Positions 1-5,988 of a DNA stretch of 8,972 bases are shown here, piece after piece. The DNA is from Planctomycetota bacterium. Lineage in GTDB: Bacteria; Planctomycetota; Phycisphaerae; Tepidisphaerales; Tepidisphaeraceae. The first letter of the stretch is position 1. The number at the start of each line of letters is the position of its first letter. The position numbers were made by a program, and so were the translations under genes. The stretch spans positions 1 through 8,972 of the forward strand of contig JAEZED010000099.1 of NCBI GenBank assembly GCA_023417885.1, read 5' to 3'. A model generated the notes under the pieces. That model did no database searches, was not told the DNA's origin, and worked only from the letters and a program-made list of their open reading frames with translations.

Positions 1-52
1 GGTCGGCGCTGCGCGCCTTGCGGATCGGCGCTGATTGGCTGACGATGCGGCG

Positions 53-850
53 ATGCCGGCACTGACCTACTCGAGCTACCTGAAGATCGACGAGCTGCTG
101 AGCCTTCAACAGCCGCGTTCGGCCGACGCGCCCGGGGGCGGCGAGCACGACGAGACGCTCTTCATCATCATCCACCAGGTGTACGAGCTGTGGTTCAAGC
201 AGATGCTCCACGAGGCGGATCACCTGCGCGGGCTGATGGAGCGCAACGAGCACGCCCGCGCCAGCGCGACGATGAAGCGGATGCTGACGATCCTCAAGAC
301 GCTGGTGGCGCAGATCGACGTGCTGGAGACGATGACGCCCGTCTCGTTCAACAGCTTCCGCTCGCGCCTCGATTCGGCCAGCGGTTTCCAGTCGGCGCAG
401 TTCCGGGAGCTGGAGTTTGTCCTGGGCAAGAAGAGCAAGGGGTCGGTCGCGCACTACCCCGAGGGCTCGGACATGCGCCGCCGGCTCGAGAAGCGCTTCG
501 GGGAGGCGACCGTGTGGGACGCCTTCCTGGGCATGCTCGGCGAGCGCGGCTACGCGGTGCCTGCGGACCTGCTCGGACGCGACGTGACGCAGTCGCCGGT
601 CCCCTCGCCGGCGCTCCAGGAACTGCTGGTGCGCATCTACCACAACGACCCGATGACGATGCAGGTGTGTGAGCTTCTGGTGGATCTGGACGAGGGAATC
701 CAGGAATGGCGCTACCGGCACGTGAAGATGGTGCAGCGGACGATCGGGATGAAACAGGGCACGGGCGGGAGCGCCGGCGCCGGCTACCTGATGACCACGC
801 TCATGACCCCCCTCTTCCCAGACCTTTGGGAGATCCGGACGTCGCTGTAG
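53..850 (+). CDS. kynA: Tryptophan 2,3-dioxygenase (TDO), heme enzyme of the kynurenine pathway
   Basis: The enzyme opens the indole ring of L-tryptophan with O2 to give N-formylkynurenine, the first step of the kynurenine route, in the cytoplasm. Signature blocks are in the expected order: an N-terminal LTYSSYLKIDELL segment, HDETLFIIIHQVYELWFKQ with the distal histidine, ETMTPVSFNSFRSRLDSASGFQS in the substrate pocket, and EWRYRHVKMVQRTIGMKQGT with the proximal heme-ligand histidine followed by GTGGS. At 265 residues the length suits a bacterial TDO. The start is uncertain: an in-frame TTG lies at 35, directly after a stop, but ATG 53 (MPALTYSSYL) fits the family's N-terminus and I prefer it. 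There is no clear Shine-Dalgarno, so it may be coupled to a gene beyond the left edge. No other kynurenine-pathway gene is visible. The family call is secure. Confidence 0.95.
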   Translation: MPALTYSSYLKIDELLSLQQPRSADAPGGGEHDETLFIIIHQVYELWFKQMLHEADHLRGLMERNEHARASATMKRMLTILKTLVAQIDVLETMTPVSFNSFRSRLDSASGFQSAQFRELEFVLGKKSKGSVAHYPEGSDMRRRLEKRFGEATVWDAFLGMLGERGYAVPADLLGRDVTQSPVPSPALQELLVRIYHNDPMTMQVCELLVDLDEGIQEWRYRHVKMVQRTIGMKQGTGGSAGAGYLMTTLMTPLFPDLWEIRTSL

Positions 851-851
851 G

Positions 852-857
852 TAACAT
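852..857 (+). promoter_or_regulatory. Candidate -10 element for a leaderless transcript of the zinc-ribbon gene
   Basis: TAACAT lies 6 nt upstream of the ATG at 864. Transcription from such a -10 would begin at or near the A of the start codon. No convincing -35 is visible because the region lies inside the TDO coding sequence. The call rests on the same spacing recurring before other genes here. Confidence 0.35.
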
Positions 858-863
858 TCAGGC

Positions 864-1703
864 ATGTCCCCTTCACCGCCGGGGCCACCCCAGCGCGTGG
901 CGCTCCGCATCGAGCAGGACGTTCCCTGCCCGGACTGCGGCTACAACCTCCGCGGGCTGCGCATGGACGGGCGATGTCCCGAGTGCGGCCGTCCCGCCGT
1001 CGATACGTTCGCCCGCCCCCTGAGGGCGGCGACGGGCGTGCTGGCGGAGATGATGATGCGCCGCTCTTCGCGGCTGGTGATGGTGCAGCTTGCGTGGTGG
1101 CTCCTCGCGCAGCTGGTGGCGTCGGCGCCCGGCGGGCTGAGGCCGATCGCCTTCACGCTCGTCACGGCGCTTGCGGGCGCCTTCGTGGTCTACAACCTCG
1201 CAATGGTGGCGCGGCTGCGGCGGCAGGCACAGAGCAAGCGCGGCGGGAGCAGCAAGCCGCTGCAGGACGTGGCGGGCCTCTGGTTCTGGCTACACGTGCT
1301 GGCGTCGCTGGGGACGGGGCTGCTGATGCTCCACGCGGCCGGTCCGGTCTTTGGGATCCCGCTGCCGGAGGTTCCGCCGCTGGGGCTCATCATCGTGCTG
1401 TTGGGGACGGTCGGTGCGGCGGGCGCGTCGCACGTCTTCGCCACGAACGCCGCCGCCACGGTGCTGAGGCGGCTGGCGCTGCCCTCGCCGACCACGGCGG
1501 TGGTCGTCTCCGCGGTGGCGCTTTCGGGGCTGATCGTCGCCTGCCTCGCCCCTTCGGCGGGCGTTGCGCCGCTGCTGGCCGGCCGGGCGGCGGTCGGGCT
1601 GGCGTCGTGGGTGGTCTGGGCTCTGTCGTCGCACCGGGTGATCGCGAGCCTTCAGGAGGCGCAGGGGTCGGTCGTGTCGCTCGGCCGTGCCTCGCGCCGA
1701 TGA
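864..1703 (+). CDS. Zinc-ribbon multi-pass membrane protein, function unknown
   Basis: I do not recognise a function. The 279-residue product begins with a short Pro-rich tail and then a four-cysteine zinc ribbon: CPDC (Cys22, Cys25), then CPEC (Cys38, Cys41), in the arrangement CPDCGYNLRGL...CPECG. I know this module from many planctomycete membrane proteins. About six hydrophobic segments follow, roughly at residues 71-88, 93-116, 137-157, 171-193, 211-231 and 235-255, with basic loops (RLRRQAQSKR near 117-126). The gene starts 13 nt after the TDO stop, yet there is no ribosome-binding site; TAACAT sits 6 nt before the ATG, so a leaderless promoter is possible. The zinc ribbon probably faces the cytoplasm, but that is inference. 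The ORF looks intact. Confidence 0.85.
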   Translation: MSPSPPGPPQRVALRIEQDVPCPDCGYNLRGLRMDGRCPECGRPAVDTFARPLRAATGVLAEMMMRRSSRLVMVQLAWWLLAQLVASAPGGLRPIAFTLVTALAGAFVVYNLAMVARLRRQAQSKRGGSSKPLQDVAGLWFWLHVLASLGTGLLMLHAAGPVFGIPLPEVPPLGLIIVLLGTVGAAGASHVFATNAAATVLRRLALPSPTTAVVVSAVALSGLIVACLAPSAGVAPLLAGRAAVGLASWVVWALSSHRVIASLQEAQGSVVSLGRASRR

Positions 1704-1741
1704 AGGCGTTATCCTCGCGTCGGCCGCGACGACGGTCGCCG

Positions 1742-1771
1742 TTGGGCGGATTTTCAGCGCGTCCCTACCAT
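1742..1771 (+). promoter_or_regulatory. Candidate leaderless promoter of the MCE gene
   Basis: TTGGGC at 1742-1747 and TACCAT at 1766-1771 are separated by 18 nt, and the hexamer ends 7 nt before the ATG at 1779. That leaves no room for a ribosome-binding site. The -10 match is good and the -35 only partial (TTG). Confidence 0.4.
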
Positions 1772-1778
1772 CTGCCGC

Positions 1779-2819
1779 ATGACCAGCCATCAGAAGAAGA
1801 ACGTTCTTGTCGGCCTGACCGTCCTGGGGGCCTTCTTCGTGATGGGGTGGATGATCATCCAGTTCGGCGGGCGCCTGGGGAACCTGACGGCCGGCGCGAC
1901 CTACGTGGTGCACATGGTCGCGCCCCAAGCCAACGGGCTGAGCGAGGGCGCGCCGGTGCAGTACCTGGGGATGCCGGTCGGCCGGGTGGACTCGATCCGC
2001 CTGAACAGCCGGCTAGACGGGTTCGACGTTCAGCTTCGCATCGAGCAGGAGCTGAACCTGCCGGCGAACGTGACGGCGACGATCCGATCGATCAACCCGA
2101 TCAGCGGCGCCGCTGCCGTGGTGCTGGAGCCGACGGACGTGCCGCAGGGGTCGCTGAAGGACGTGGCGGGCGATCGCGTGATCGAGGCGCAGGTGAGCTC
2201 GTCGAGCCTGGTGCCGGACGAGGTCTCGCGGCTGGCGGAGGAACTGCGCCTGGCGGTGCGGGAGTTCCGCGAGTCGGGCATGATCGGGAACATCAACCGG
2301 CAGGTGGAGGAAGTGGGCCGGCTGGCCCGTTCGATGGAGGAGCTGGTCGGGGACGACGCGCTGCGCGGGGACATCCGCGCCAGCGCCACGAGCATCCGGG
2401 AGGCGGCGGCGTCGGCGGAGCGGATCGGGAAGCAGCTCGAGGAGTTCACGACGCGGCTGGATTCGATGCAGGAGCAGGCGACGGACGTGCTGGCGCAGGT
2501 GCGTGACACGGCCCAGAGCGCGGATCGGACGATCCAGACGACGGAGCAGCAGGTCACTGCAGCGGGCCGGAACGTGGATGAGATCTCGAAGGAGCTGATC
2601 TCGCGACTGGAGCAGATGAACCAGGTGCTCGCGAACATTCACAGCATCACGCGTTCGATCGACCAGGGCGAGGGGACGGTGGGCAAGCTCGTGAAGGACG
2701 ATCGGCTCTACGAGGCGCTGGTGATCAACATGCAGATCCTGGAGCAGACGTTCCTGACGACGAACCGGCTGCTGGAGCAGTGGGAGCAGGAGGGGATCAG
2801 GCTGAGGCTGTTCAGATAA
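1779..2819 (+). CDS. MCE/MlaD-family membrane-anchored lipid-transport protein
   Basis: A 346-residue protein of the MlaD type, the periplasmic substrate-binding subunit of MCE phospholipid transport systems. The N-terminus is a short cytoplasmic stretch (MTSHQKKN) and one transmembrane anchor at about 8-28. The MCE domain spans about 37-118, including the GLSEGAPVQYLGMPVGRVDSI block. From about 147 to 295 it is a long helical, coiled-coil-like region rich in Glu, Arg, Ala and Gln. It ends with GEGTVGKLVKDDRLYEAL (297-314), a C-terminal motif common in MlaD-like proteins, and a short helix. MCE proteins usually work with a permease (MlaE) and an ATPase (MlaF); neither is in this window, so they must lie elsewhere. 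The start codon has no Shine-Dalgarno. Two hairpins follow the stop. Confidence 0.9.
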   Translation: MTSHQKKNVLVGLTVLGAFFVMGWMIIQFGGRLGNLTAGATYVVHMVAPQANGLSEGAPVQYLGMPVGRVDSIRLNSRLDGFDVQLRIEQELNLPANVTATIRSINPISGAAAVVLEPTDVPQGSLKDVAGDRVIEAQVSSSSLVPDEVSRLAEELRLAVREFRESGMIGNINRQVEEVGRLARSMEELVGDDALRGDIRASATSIREAAASAERIGKQLEEFTTRLDSMQEQATDVLAQVRDTAQSADRTIQTTEQQVTAAGRNVDEISKELISRLEQMNQVLANIHSITRSIDQGEGTVGKLVKDDRLYEALVINMQILEQTFLTTNRLLEQWEQEGIRLRLFR

Positions 2820-2824
2820 ACGAT

Positions 2825-2855
2825 AACGACGAACGAGCGGGGCTCGTTCGTCGTT
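2825..2855. terminator. 14-bp perfect hairpin after the MCE gene
   Basis: The arms 2825-2838 and 2842-2855 are perfect reverse complements (AACGACGAACGAGC and GCTCGTTCGTCGTT) around a GGG loop, starting 5 nt after the MCE stop. No T-run follows on the + strand, so it may slow polymerase or protect the 3' end rather than act as a full intrinsic terminator. Confidence 0.5.
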
Positions 2856-2871
2856 CGTTCGTGTCTTGGCT

Positions 2872-2903
2872 CCTCGCCGCTTAAGCGGCGAGGCCTCGTT
2901 TTT
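2872..2903 (+). terminator. Rho-independent terminator of the MCE gene
   Basis: A perfect 22-bp palindrome at 2872-2893 (arms CCTCGCCGC and GCGGCGAGG around TTAA) is followed 5 nt later by TTTTT at 2899-2903. It fits a + strand intrinsic terminator and abuts the rplT stop codon, so it separates two convergent transcription units. Read on the - strand it has no T-run. Confidence 0.7.
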
Positions 2904-3280
2904 CAGGCAGCAGCGCTCTGAGGCTGCTGGATGTGGGGGCGCGCCTGGTTGACGATCGCCTCGAAGGTGGCGGGATCGGCGATGGCGATCTCGCTGAGCA
3001 TCTTGCGATTGAGCATGATGCCCGCGGCCTCGAGGGCGGGGATGAAGCGGCTGTAGCTGATGCCGTGCGCCCGGAGGGCGGCGTTGATGCGCGTGATCCA
3101 GAGCTGCCGGAAGCTGCGCTTCTTGTGCTTGCGGTGCTCGGTGGCGTAGGCGCCGGCGCGCCGGACGGCGTCCTTGGCGATGCGGTAGTTCTTGCTGCGG
3201 GTTCCGACGAACCCCTTGGCCTTCTTGAGCAGGCGTTTGCGCTTCCGGGCCTGCTTGGGCCCGCCAGTGATGCGTGGCAT
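2903..3280 (-). CDS. rplT: Large ribosomal subunit protein bL20
   Basis: L20 binds 23S rRNA and is needed early in 50S assembly; in several bacteria it also represses its own operon. The 125-residue product has the expected basic N-terminal tail (PKQARKRKRLLKKAKGFVGTRSKNYRIAKDAV), the central HKKRSFRQLWITRINAALRAHGISYSRFI block, and the C-terminal helical domain LNRKMLSEIAIADPATFEAIV. The length is slightly above the usual ~118 because of a Gln/Ala-rich tail. An AGGA about 10 nt upstream of the ATG is an acceptable ribosome-binding site. It is the last gene of the infC-rpmI-rplT cluster, 93 nt after rpmI. Confidence 0.97.
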   Translation of the reverse strand: MPRITGGPKQARKRKRLLKKAKGFVGTRSKNYRIAKDAVRRAGAYATEHRKHKKRSFRQLWITRINAALRAHGISYSRFIPALEAAGIMLNRKMLSEIAIADPATFEAIVNQARPHIQQPQSAAA

Positions 3281-3312
3281 GGTGGTGTGTTCCTGGAGCT
3301 AGAGGCTTTGAT

Positions 3313-3360
3313 GGAGGCGGCGTGCCTCCGCTTAGCTGTGCCGGCGACGCGCCGGCAGCT
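3313..3360 (-). other. Two small hairpins in the rpmI-rplT spacer
   Basis: The 93-nt spacer holds GGAGGC/GCCTCC (3313-3318 with 3324-3329, 5-nt loop). A second stem runs AGCT-GCCGGC (3360 to 3351) with GCCGGC-AC-AGCT (3345 to 3334), read on the - strand, with a 2-nt bulge. They could be transcript structure affecting rplT expression or decay. Neither carries a T-run, so I do not call them terminators. Confidence 0.35.
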
Positions 3361-3373
3361 TTGTTGGATTGGG

Positions 3374-3634
3374 TCAGGCCGAGGCCTTGGCGGCCTTGAC
3401 GCGCCGCAGGTGGGCTGCGCGCTTCGGATTGAGCTTGGAGAGCCCCATCGCCAGGCGGAAGTTGCCGGCGTGGGTCTCGCTCATGATGTCGGGGCGAGCC
3501 ATCTCGCGCTTCTTGTCGCCGGAACGGCCCGACAGAAGGTGTCGGCGGAGGGTGCGCTCGTGCTTGAGCTTGCCGGTTCCGGTGACACGGAAGCGCCGTG
3601 CGATGCTCTTGCGGGGCTTGAACTTGTACGCCAT
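3374..3634 (-). CDS. rpmI: Large ribosomal subunit protein bL35
   Basis: A small, very basic 50S protein of 86 residues. The N-terminal half matches the family: MAYKFKPRKSIARRFRVTGTGKLKHERTLRRHLLSGRSGDKKRE, equivalent to the usual K(S/A)xxKRFKVTGxGKxK...HLLxxKSxKRKR pattern. L35 is normally about 65 residues; here roughly 20 extra residues (GLSKLNPKRAAHLRRVKAAKASA region) extend the C-terminus. The position between infC and rplT is the conserved order. No strong Shine-Dalgarno precedes the ATG. A promoter-like element lies about 43-71 nt upstream, so rpmI-rplT may be expressed partly independently of infC. Confidence 0.95.
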   Translation of the reverse strand: MAYKFKPRKSIARRFRVTGTGKLKHERTLRRHLLSGRSGDKKREMARPDIMSETHAGNFRLAMGLSKLNPKRAAHLRRVKAAKASA

Positions 3635-3676
3635 GACTGAAGGCTCGTTTCTCGTGGGTGTCTTAGGGGGGACGGG

Positions 3677-3705
3677 ATGATAGATCCGCTCCCCGACGCG
3701 GGCAA
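3677..3705 (-). promoter_or_regulatory. Candidate internal promoter for rpmI-rplT
   Basis: On the - strand TTGCCC (3705-3700), a 17-nt spacer, and TATCAT (3682-3677) form a good sigma-70-like promoter inside the infC-rpmI gap. It would start transcription near 3670 and give a 5' leader of about 36 nt before the rpmI ATG. Seen by eye only. Confidence 0.5.
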
Positions 3706-3754
3706 CAGGCTCCGAAAGCCTCCTCTCGCGGCTCCCGCCAGCCCCAAGCGACGA

Positions 3755-3786
3755 GCCCGCTCCGGCGGCTTTCCGCTGGAGCGGGC
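3755..3786 (-). other. Strong 14-bp hairpin in the infC-rpmI spacer
   Basis: The arms 3755-3768 and 3773-3786 pair over 14 positions around a 4-nt loop, with a single imperfect pair (a G-T apposition on the + strand, an A-C mismatch in the - strand transcript). It lies 28 nt past the infC stop and upstream of the candidate rpmI promoter. There is no T-run downstream on the - strand, so it is more likely a 3'-end stabiliser, a processing site, a weak terminator or a regulatory RNA structure than a classical terminator. Confidence 0.5.
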
Positions 3787-3814
3787 CATCGATGTTGGTT
3801 GTGCCACGGCCCGG

Positions 3815-4510
3815 CTAGCGGGCGGTCGCGGGCTCGGCCCGGGATGCCGGCGTCGCCGGCTGGGCGGCGCCGGAAGGCCCGGCGGCATCCTCGACGTCGA
3901 GGCGGACGCCCTTGGTGCCGACGGTGATGCGCTCGCCCGGGGGCGGGGCCTTGACCTTGTTGGGGTCTTTGCGGTCGGGCGCGAGCACCATGGTGCCGCG
4001 CCGGCCCATCATGCGGAAGTCCTGCTCGACCTTGCTGACCATGAAGAGCTCTCGCTTGACGCGGTCCATGATCTCGAGGCCGAGTTCCTGGTGGGCCATC
4101 TCGCGCCCGCGGTACTGGAGGCCGAACTGCACCTTGTGGCCTTCCTCCAGGAACTTGCGGGCGTTGTTGACCTTGATCATCAGGTCATGCTGATCGATCT
4201 TGGTGGTGCGGATCTTGACCTCTTTGAGCGTCGAGTGACGCTGGGCCGCCCGCTGCTTGTCTTCCTTCTTCTGCTGCTGGTACTTCCACTTGCCGTAGTC
4301 GAGGATCTTGCAGACCGGCGGGCGGACATTCGGAGCGACCTCGACGAGATCGAGCCCGGCGTCCTGCGCCATCTTCAGGGCCTGATCGGTCGGCACGACG
4401 CCGACCATTTCGTCGTTCTGATCGATCAGCCGCACCGGGGAAATGCGGATCTGACGGTTGTGTCGAAAGAATGTGCCTGTCTTGTGGGAAGAGCTGCGAT
4501 TATTCCTCAT
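3815..4510 (-). CDS. infC: Translation initiation factor IF-3
   Basis: IF3 binds the 30S subunit, blocks premature 50S joining and checks start-codon pairing. Numbering from the chosen ATG, the N-terminal domain is about 16-80 (RHNRQIRISPVRLIDQ..., AGLDLVEVAPNVRPPVCKILDYGKWKY), a basic Lys/Gln linker follows, and the C-terminal domain is about 94-180 (STLKEVKIRTTKIDQHDL, RKFLEEGHKVQFGLQYRGREMAH, MMGRRGTMVLAPDRKD). About 50 extra residues rich in Ala, Pro and Thr form a tail not needed by the fold. An in-frame GTG at 4582 would add 24 residues, but ATG 4510 has AGAGG 5 nt upstream and matches the family's N-terminus, so I chose it. No rare ATT-type start, as in E. coli infC, is seen. Confidence 0.95.
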   Translation of the reverse strand: MRNNRSSSHKTGTFFRHNRQIRISPVRLIDQNDEMVGVVPTDQALKMAQDAGLDLVEVAPNVRPPVCKILDYGKWKYQQQKKEDKQRAAQRHSTLKEVKIRTTKIDQHDLMIKVNNARKFLEEGHKVQFGLQYRGREMAHQELGLEIMDRVKRELFMVSKVEQDFRMMGRRGTMVLAPDRKDPNKVKAPPPGERITVGTKGVRLDVEDAAGPSGAAQPATPASRAEPATAR

Positions 4511-4672
4511 GGATGCCTCTACGGCCTTTGTGAATCCGCCGGGGGGAGCAGAAGGAAATCTTGGCGTCGCTCCCGCCGGCACGCTGTCGGTCGTGCCGCA
4601 CTGTCTGAAACTACCAAACCCGCGTCCGCCGCGGCAAGGACGGATGCGCGTTCACGTTCAAATCACCCGCCG

Positions 4673-4701
4673 ATTCTAAAGTGCCCCCGCCATCCGGTCA
4701 C
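4673..4701 (-). promoter_or_regulatory. Candidate promoter of infC
   Basis: On the - strand GTGACC (4701-4696), a 17-nt spacer and TAGAAT (4678-4673) resemble a sigma-70 promoter. Transcription would start near 4666, leaving a leader of about 155 nt before the infC ATG at 4510. This would explain most of the 246-nt space between the isomerase gene and infC. A second TATACT hexamer (4728-4723) lacks a matching -35. Confidence 0.45.
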
Positions 4702-4756
4702 CGGGGCAACCGGCGGACTACCAGTATAACGCCCCCGGAGGCCCGAAGTTCGCCTT

Positions 4757-5890
4757 TCAAGATCCGCCCGCGGGCTGCGTCGCCGGGCGGGTCGCAGGCG
4801 ACGGACCCGCCTCCGGGCGCTGCGACTCCATCTGCTGCTTGATCGCCTCCGGATCCATCGGCTGCGGCCGGATGGCCTCGAGGCGCCGGCGAAGCTGCTC
4901 GGCCAATATCGGCTGGGAGACCTCGAAGTTCGGGCTCGCCAGCATTTGCGCCACGAGGCGGCGAAGCTGCGACGTCACCACCAGGAGCTGCTCCTCCGTC
5001 ACCACCTTCTTGAGGTCCTCCTGCACATCCTCGAATTTGACCGCCTTGGGCGGAATCCGCTCCTGGAGCTCGAGGATGTGGTAGAAGCCCCCCGCCTCGA
5101 CCGGATCGCTCACCTCGCCGGGCTCCATCTCGAAGGCGGCGACCTTGAACGATTCCGGCACGTCGCTCTGCATCGAGAACGCGGGAAACAGGCCGCCCGA
5201 ACGCTTCGTCTCGGTGTTGCGGGAGACCTCCTGGGCGAGGGTGGCGAAGTCCTCCCCCGCGTCGAGCCGGCTCCGGATCTGCGCGACCTGGGCCAGGTTC
5301 TCGAGCTGGATATGCCGCACCAGCACCTGCTCGCCGTAGCGGATATTGAAGGCCTTGCGGAGGTTCTCCTCGGTCAGCGCCGCCTCGATGCGCGGGCGGG
5401 CCAGCGCCTTCAGGTAGGCGTTGGTCGCCATCACGACATCGAACTCGACGCGCGAGAGCTGCTGCTCGGTCAGGAGACGGTCCAGGAGCTGCTCGTACTG
5501 ATCCTCCGGGACATCCTGCCCCGCAAACGCCTGCTGCAACGTCCGGCGCTGCTCCTCGGCGACATCCTGCCGCGTGACGGCGATCCCCTCCTGCGCCGCC
5601 AGCGCCCGGGCGATCTGGAGCTGCATCAGGTTGAGCATCGCGTCAAGACCGCGCGACTGGAGGAGGAAGTCCAACAGCGTGTCGCGCGTCAGCGTCGCGT
5701 GCTCGAAGCGGGCGATCACCTCGTCGCCCGGCCGCGTCGTCGCGCCCGACAGCAGCCGGTCGAGAATGGCCGATTCATCCGTAGTCGGCGGAGCCGTCTG
5801 GCGCTCCGCATCCTGTCCAGCAAACGCGGACGCCCCGCCGCATGCCAGCCCTGCCGCAAGAACCACCTTCAGCACCAGTCGATCGGCCAT
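4757..5890 (-). CDS. Secreted parvulin-type (PpiC/SurA-like) peptidyl-prolyl isomerase
   Basis: A 377-residue protein likely to act as a periplasmic folding helper. Residues 1-25 form a signal peptide (VLKVVLAAGLACGGASAFAG) with probable cleavage near AFA-G. An N-terminal SurA-like helical chaperone region runs from about 60 to 185. The rotamase domain covers about 190-277: VRHIQLENLAQVAQIRSRL, then DFATLAQEVSRNTETKRSGG, then PESFKVAAFEMEPGEVSDPV and GGFYHILELQER. This is the parvulin pattern. A helical region and a low-complexity Pro/Ala/Thr tail (PATRPATQPAGGS) close the protein. The ATG lacks a ribosome-binding site, and TACACT stands 6 nt before it. It is divergent from acpS and lies upstream of infC, but the long gap and the separate candidate promoter suggest different units. 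Confidence 0.9.
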   Translation of the reverse strand: MADRLVLKVVLAAGLACGGASAFAGQDAERQTAPPTTDESAILDRLLSGATTRPGDEVIARFEHATLTRDTLLDFLLQSRGLDAMLNLMQLQIARALAAQEGIAVTRQDVAEEQRRTLQQAFAGQDVPEDQYEQLLDRLLTEQQLSRVEFDVVMATNAYLKALARPRIEAALTEENLRKAFNIRYGEQVLVRHIQLENLAQVAQIRSRLDAGEDFATLAQEVSRNTETKRSGGLFPAFSMQSDVPESFKVAAFEMEPGEVSDPVEAGGFYHILELQERIPPKAVKFEDVQEDLKKVVTEEQLLVVTSQLRRLVAQMLASPNFEVSQPILAEQLRRRLEAIRPQPMDPEAIKQQMESQRPEAGPSPATRPATQPAGGS

Positions 5891-5896
5891 GAGGCA

Positions 5897-5902
5897 AGTG
5901 TA
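5897..5902 (-). promoter_or_regulatory. Candidate -10 for a leaderless isomerase transcript
   Basis: TACACT on the - strand ends 6 nt before the isomerase ATG at 5890. A weak TTCGTC lies 18 nt upstream. The position leaves no space for a ribosome-binding site. Confidence 0.4.
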
Positions 5903-5976
5903 AGGCGCGGGCGCCCGGCAGACGAACGCGGCCCGGCAGGCGGTGCGGCCCCTGCCCGGGACCTCGGCCCCGGTGA

Positions 5977-5982
5977 TATCAT
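5977..5982 (+). promoter_or_regulatory. Candidate -10 for a leaderless acpS transcript
   Basis: TATCAT, a five-of-six match to TATAAT, ends 6 nt before the acpS ATG at 5989. No clear -35 is visible. Together with the - strand element at 5897-5902 it makes the 98-nt gap a divergent promoter region. Confidence 0.4.
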
Positions 5983-5988
5983 GCGGCC

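Noticed and set aside
1..65. End of an upstream + strand gene at the left edge
   Set aside because: All three frames end with a stop here (near 34, 42 and 65) and none reads recognisably, so the upstream gene cannot be placed.
974..2506. 510-codon open frame on the + strand
   Set aside because: It overlaps the zinc-ribbon and MCE genes in another frame; the product is Gly/Ala/Arg low-complexity with no recognisable motif.
2013..2642. Two overlapping antisense frames of about 200 codons
   Set aside because: Both are antisense to the coiled-coil part of the MCE protein; Ser/Arg-rich or His/Arg-rich shadows.
4511..4582. GTG start at 4582 extending IF3 by 24 residues
   Set aside because: No ribosome-binding site upstream, and the added residues do not match IF3; ATG 4510 has AGAGG and the right N-terminus.
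5824..5840. Possible lipobox (GLAC) in the parvulin signal peptide
   Set aside because: The -3 position is Gly instead of Leu and a normal cleavage site (AFA-G) follows, so a lipoprotein is unlikely.
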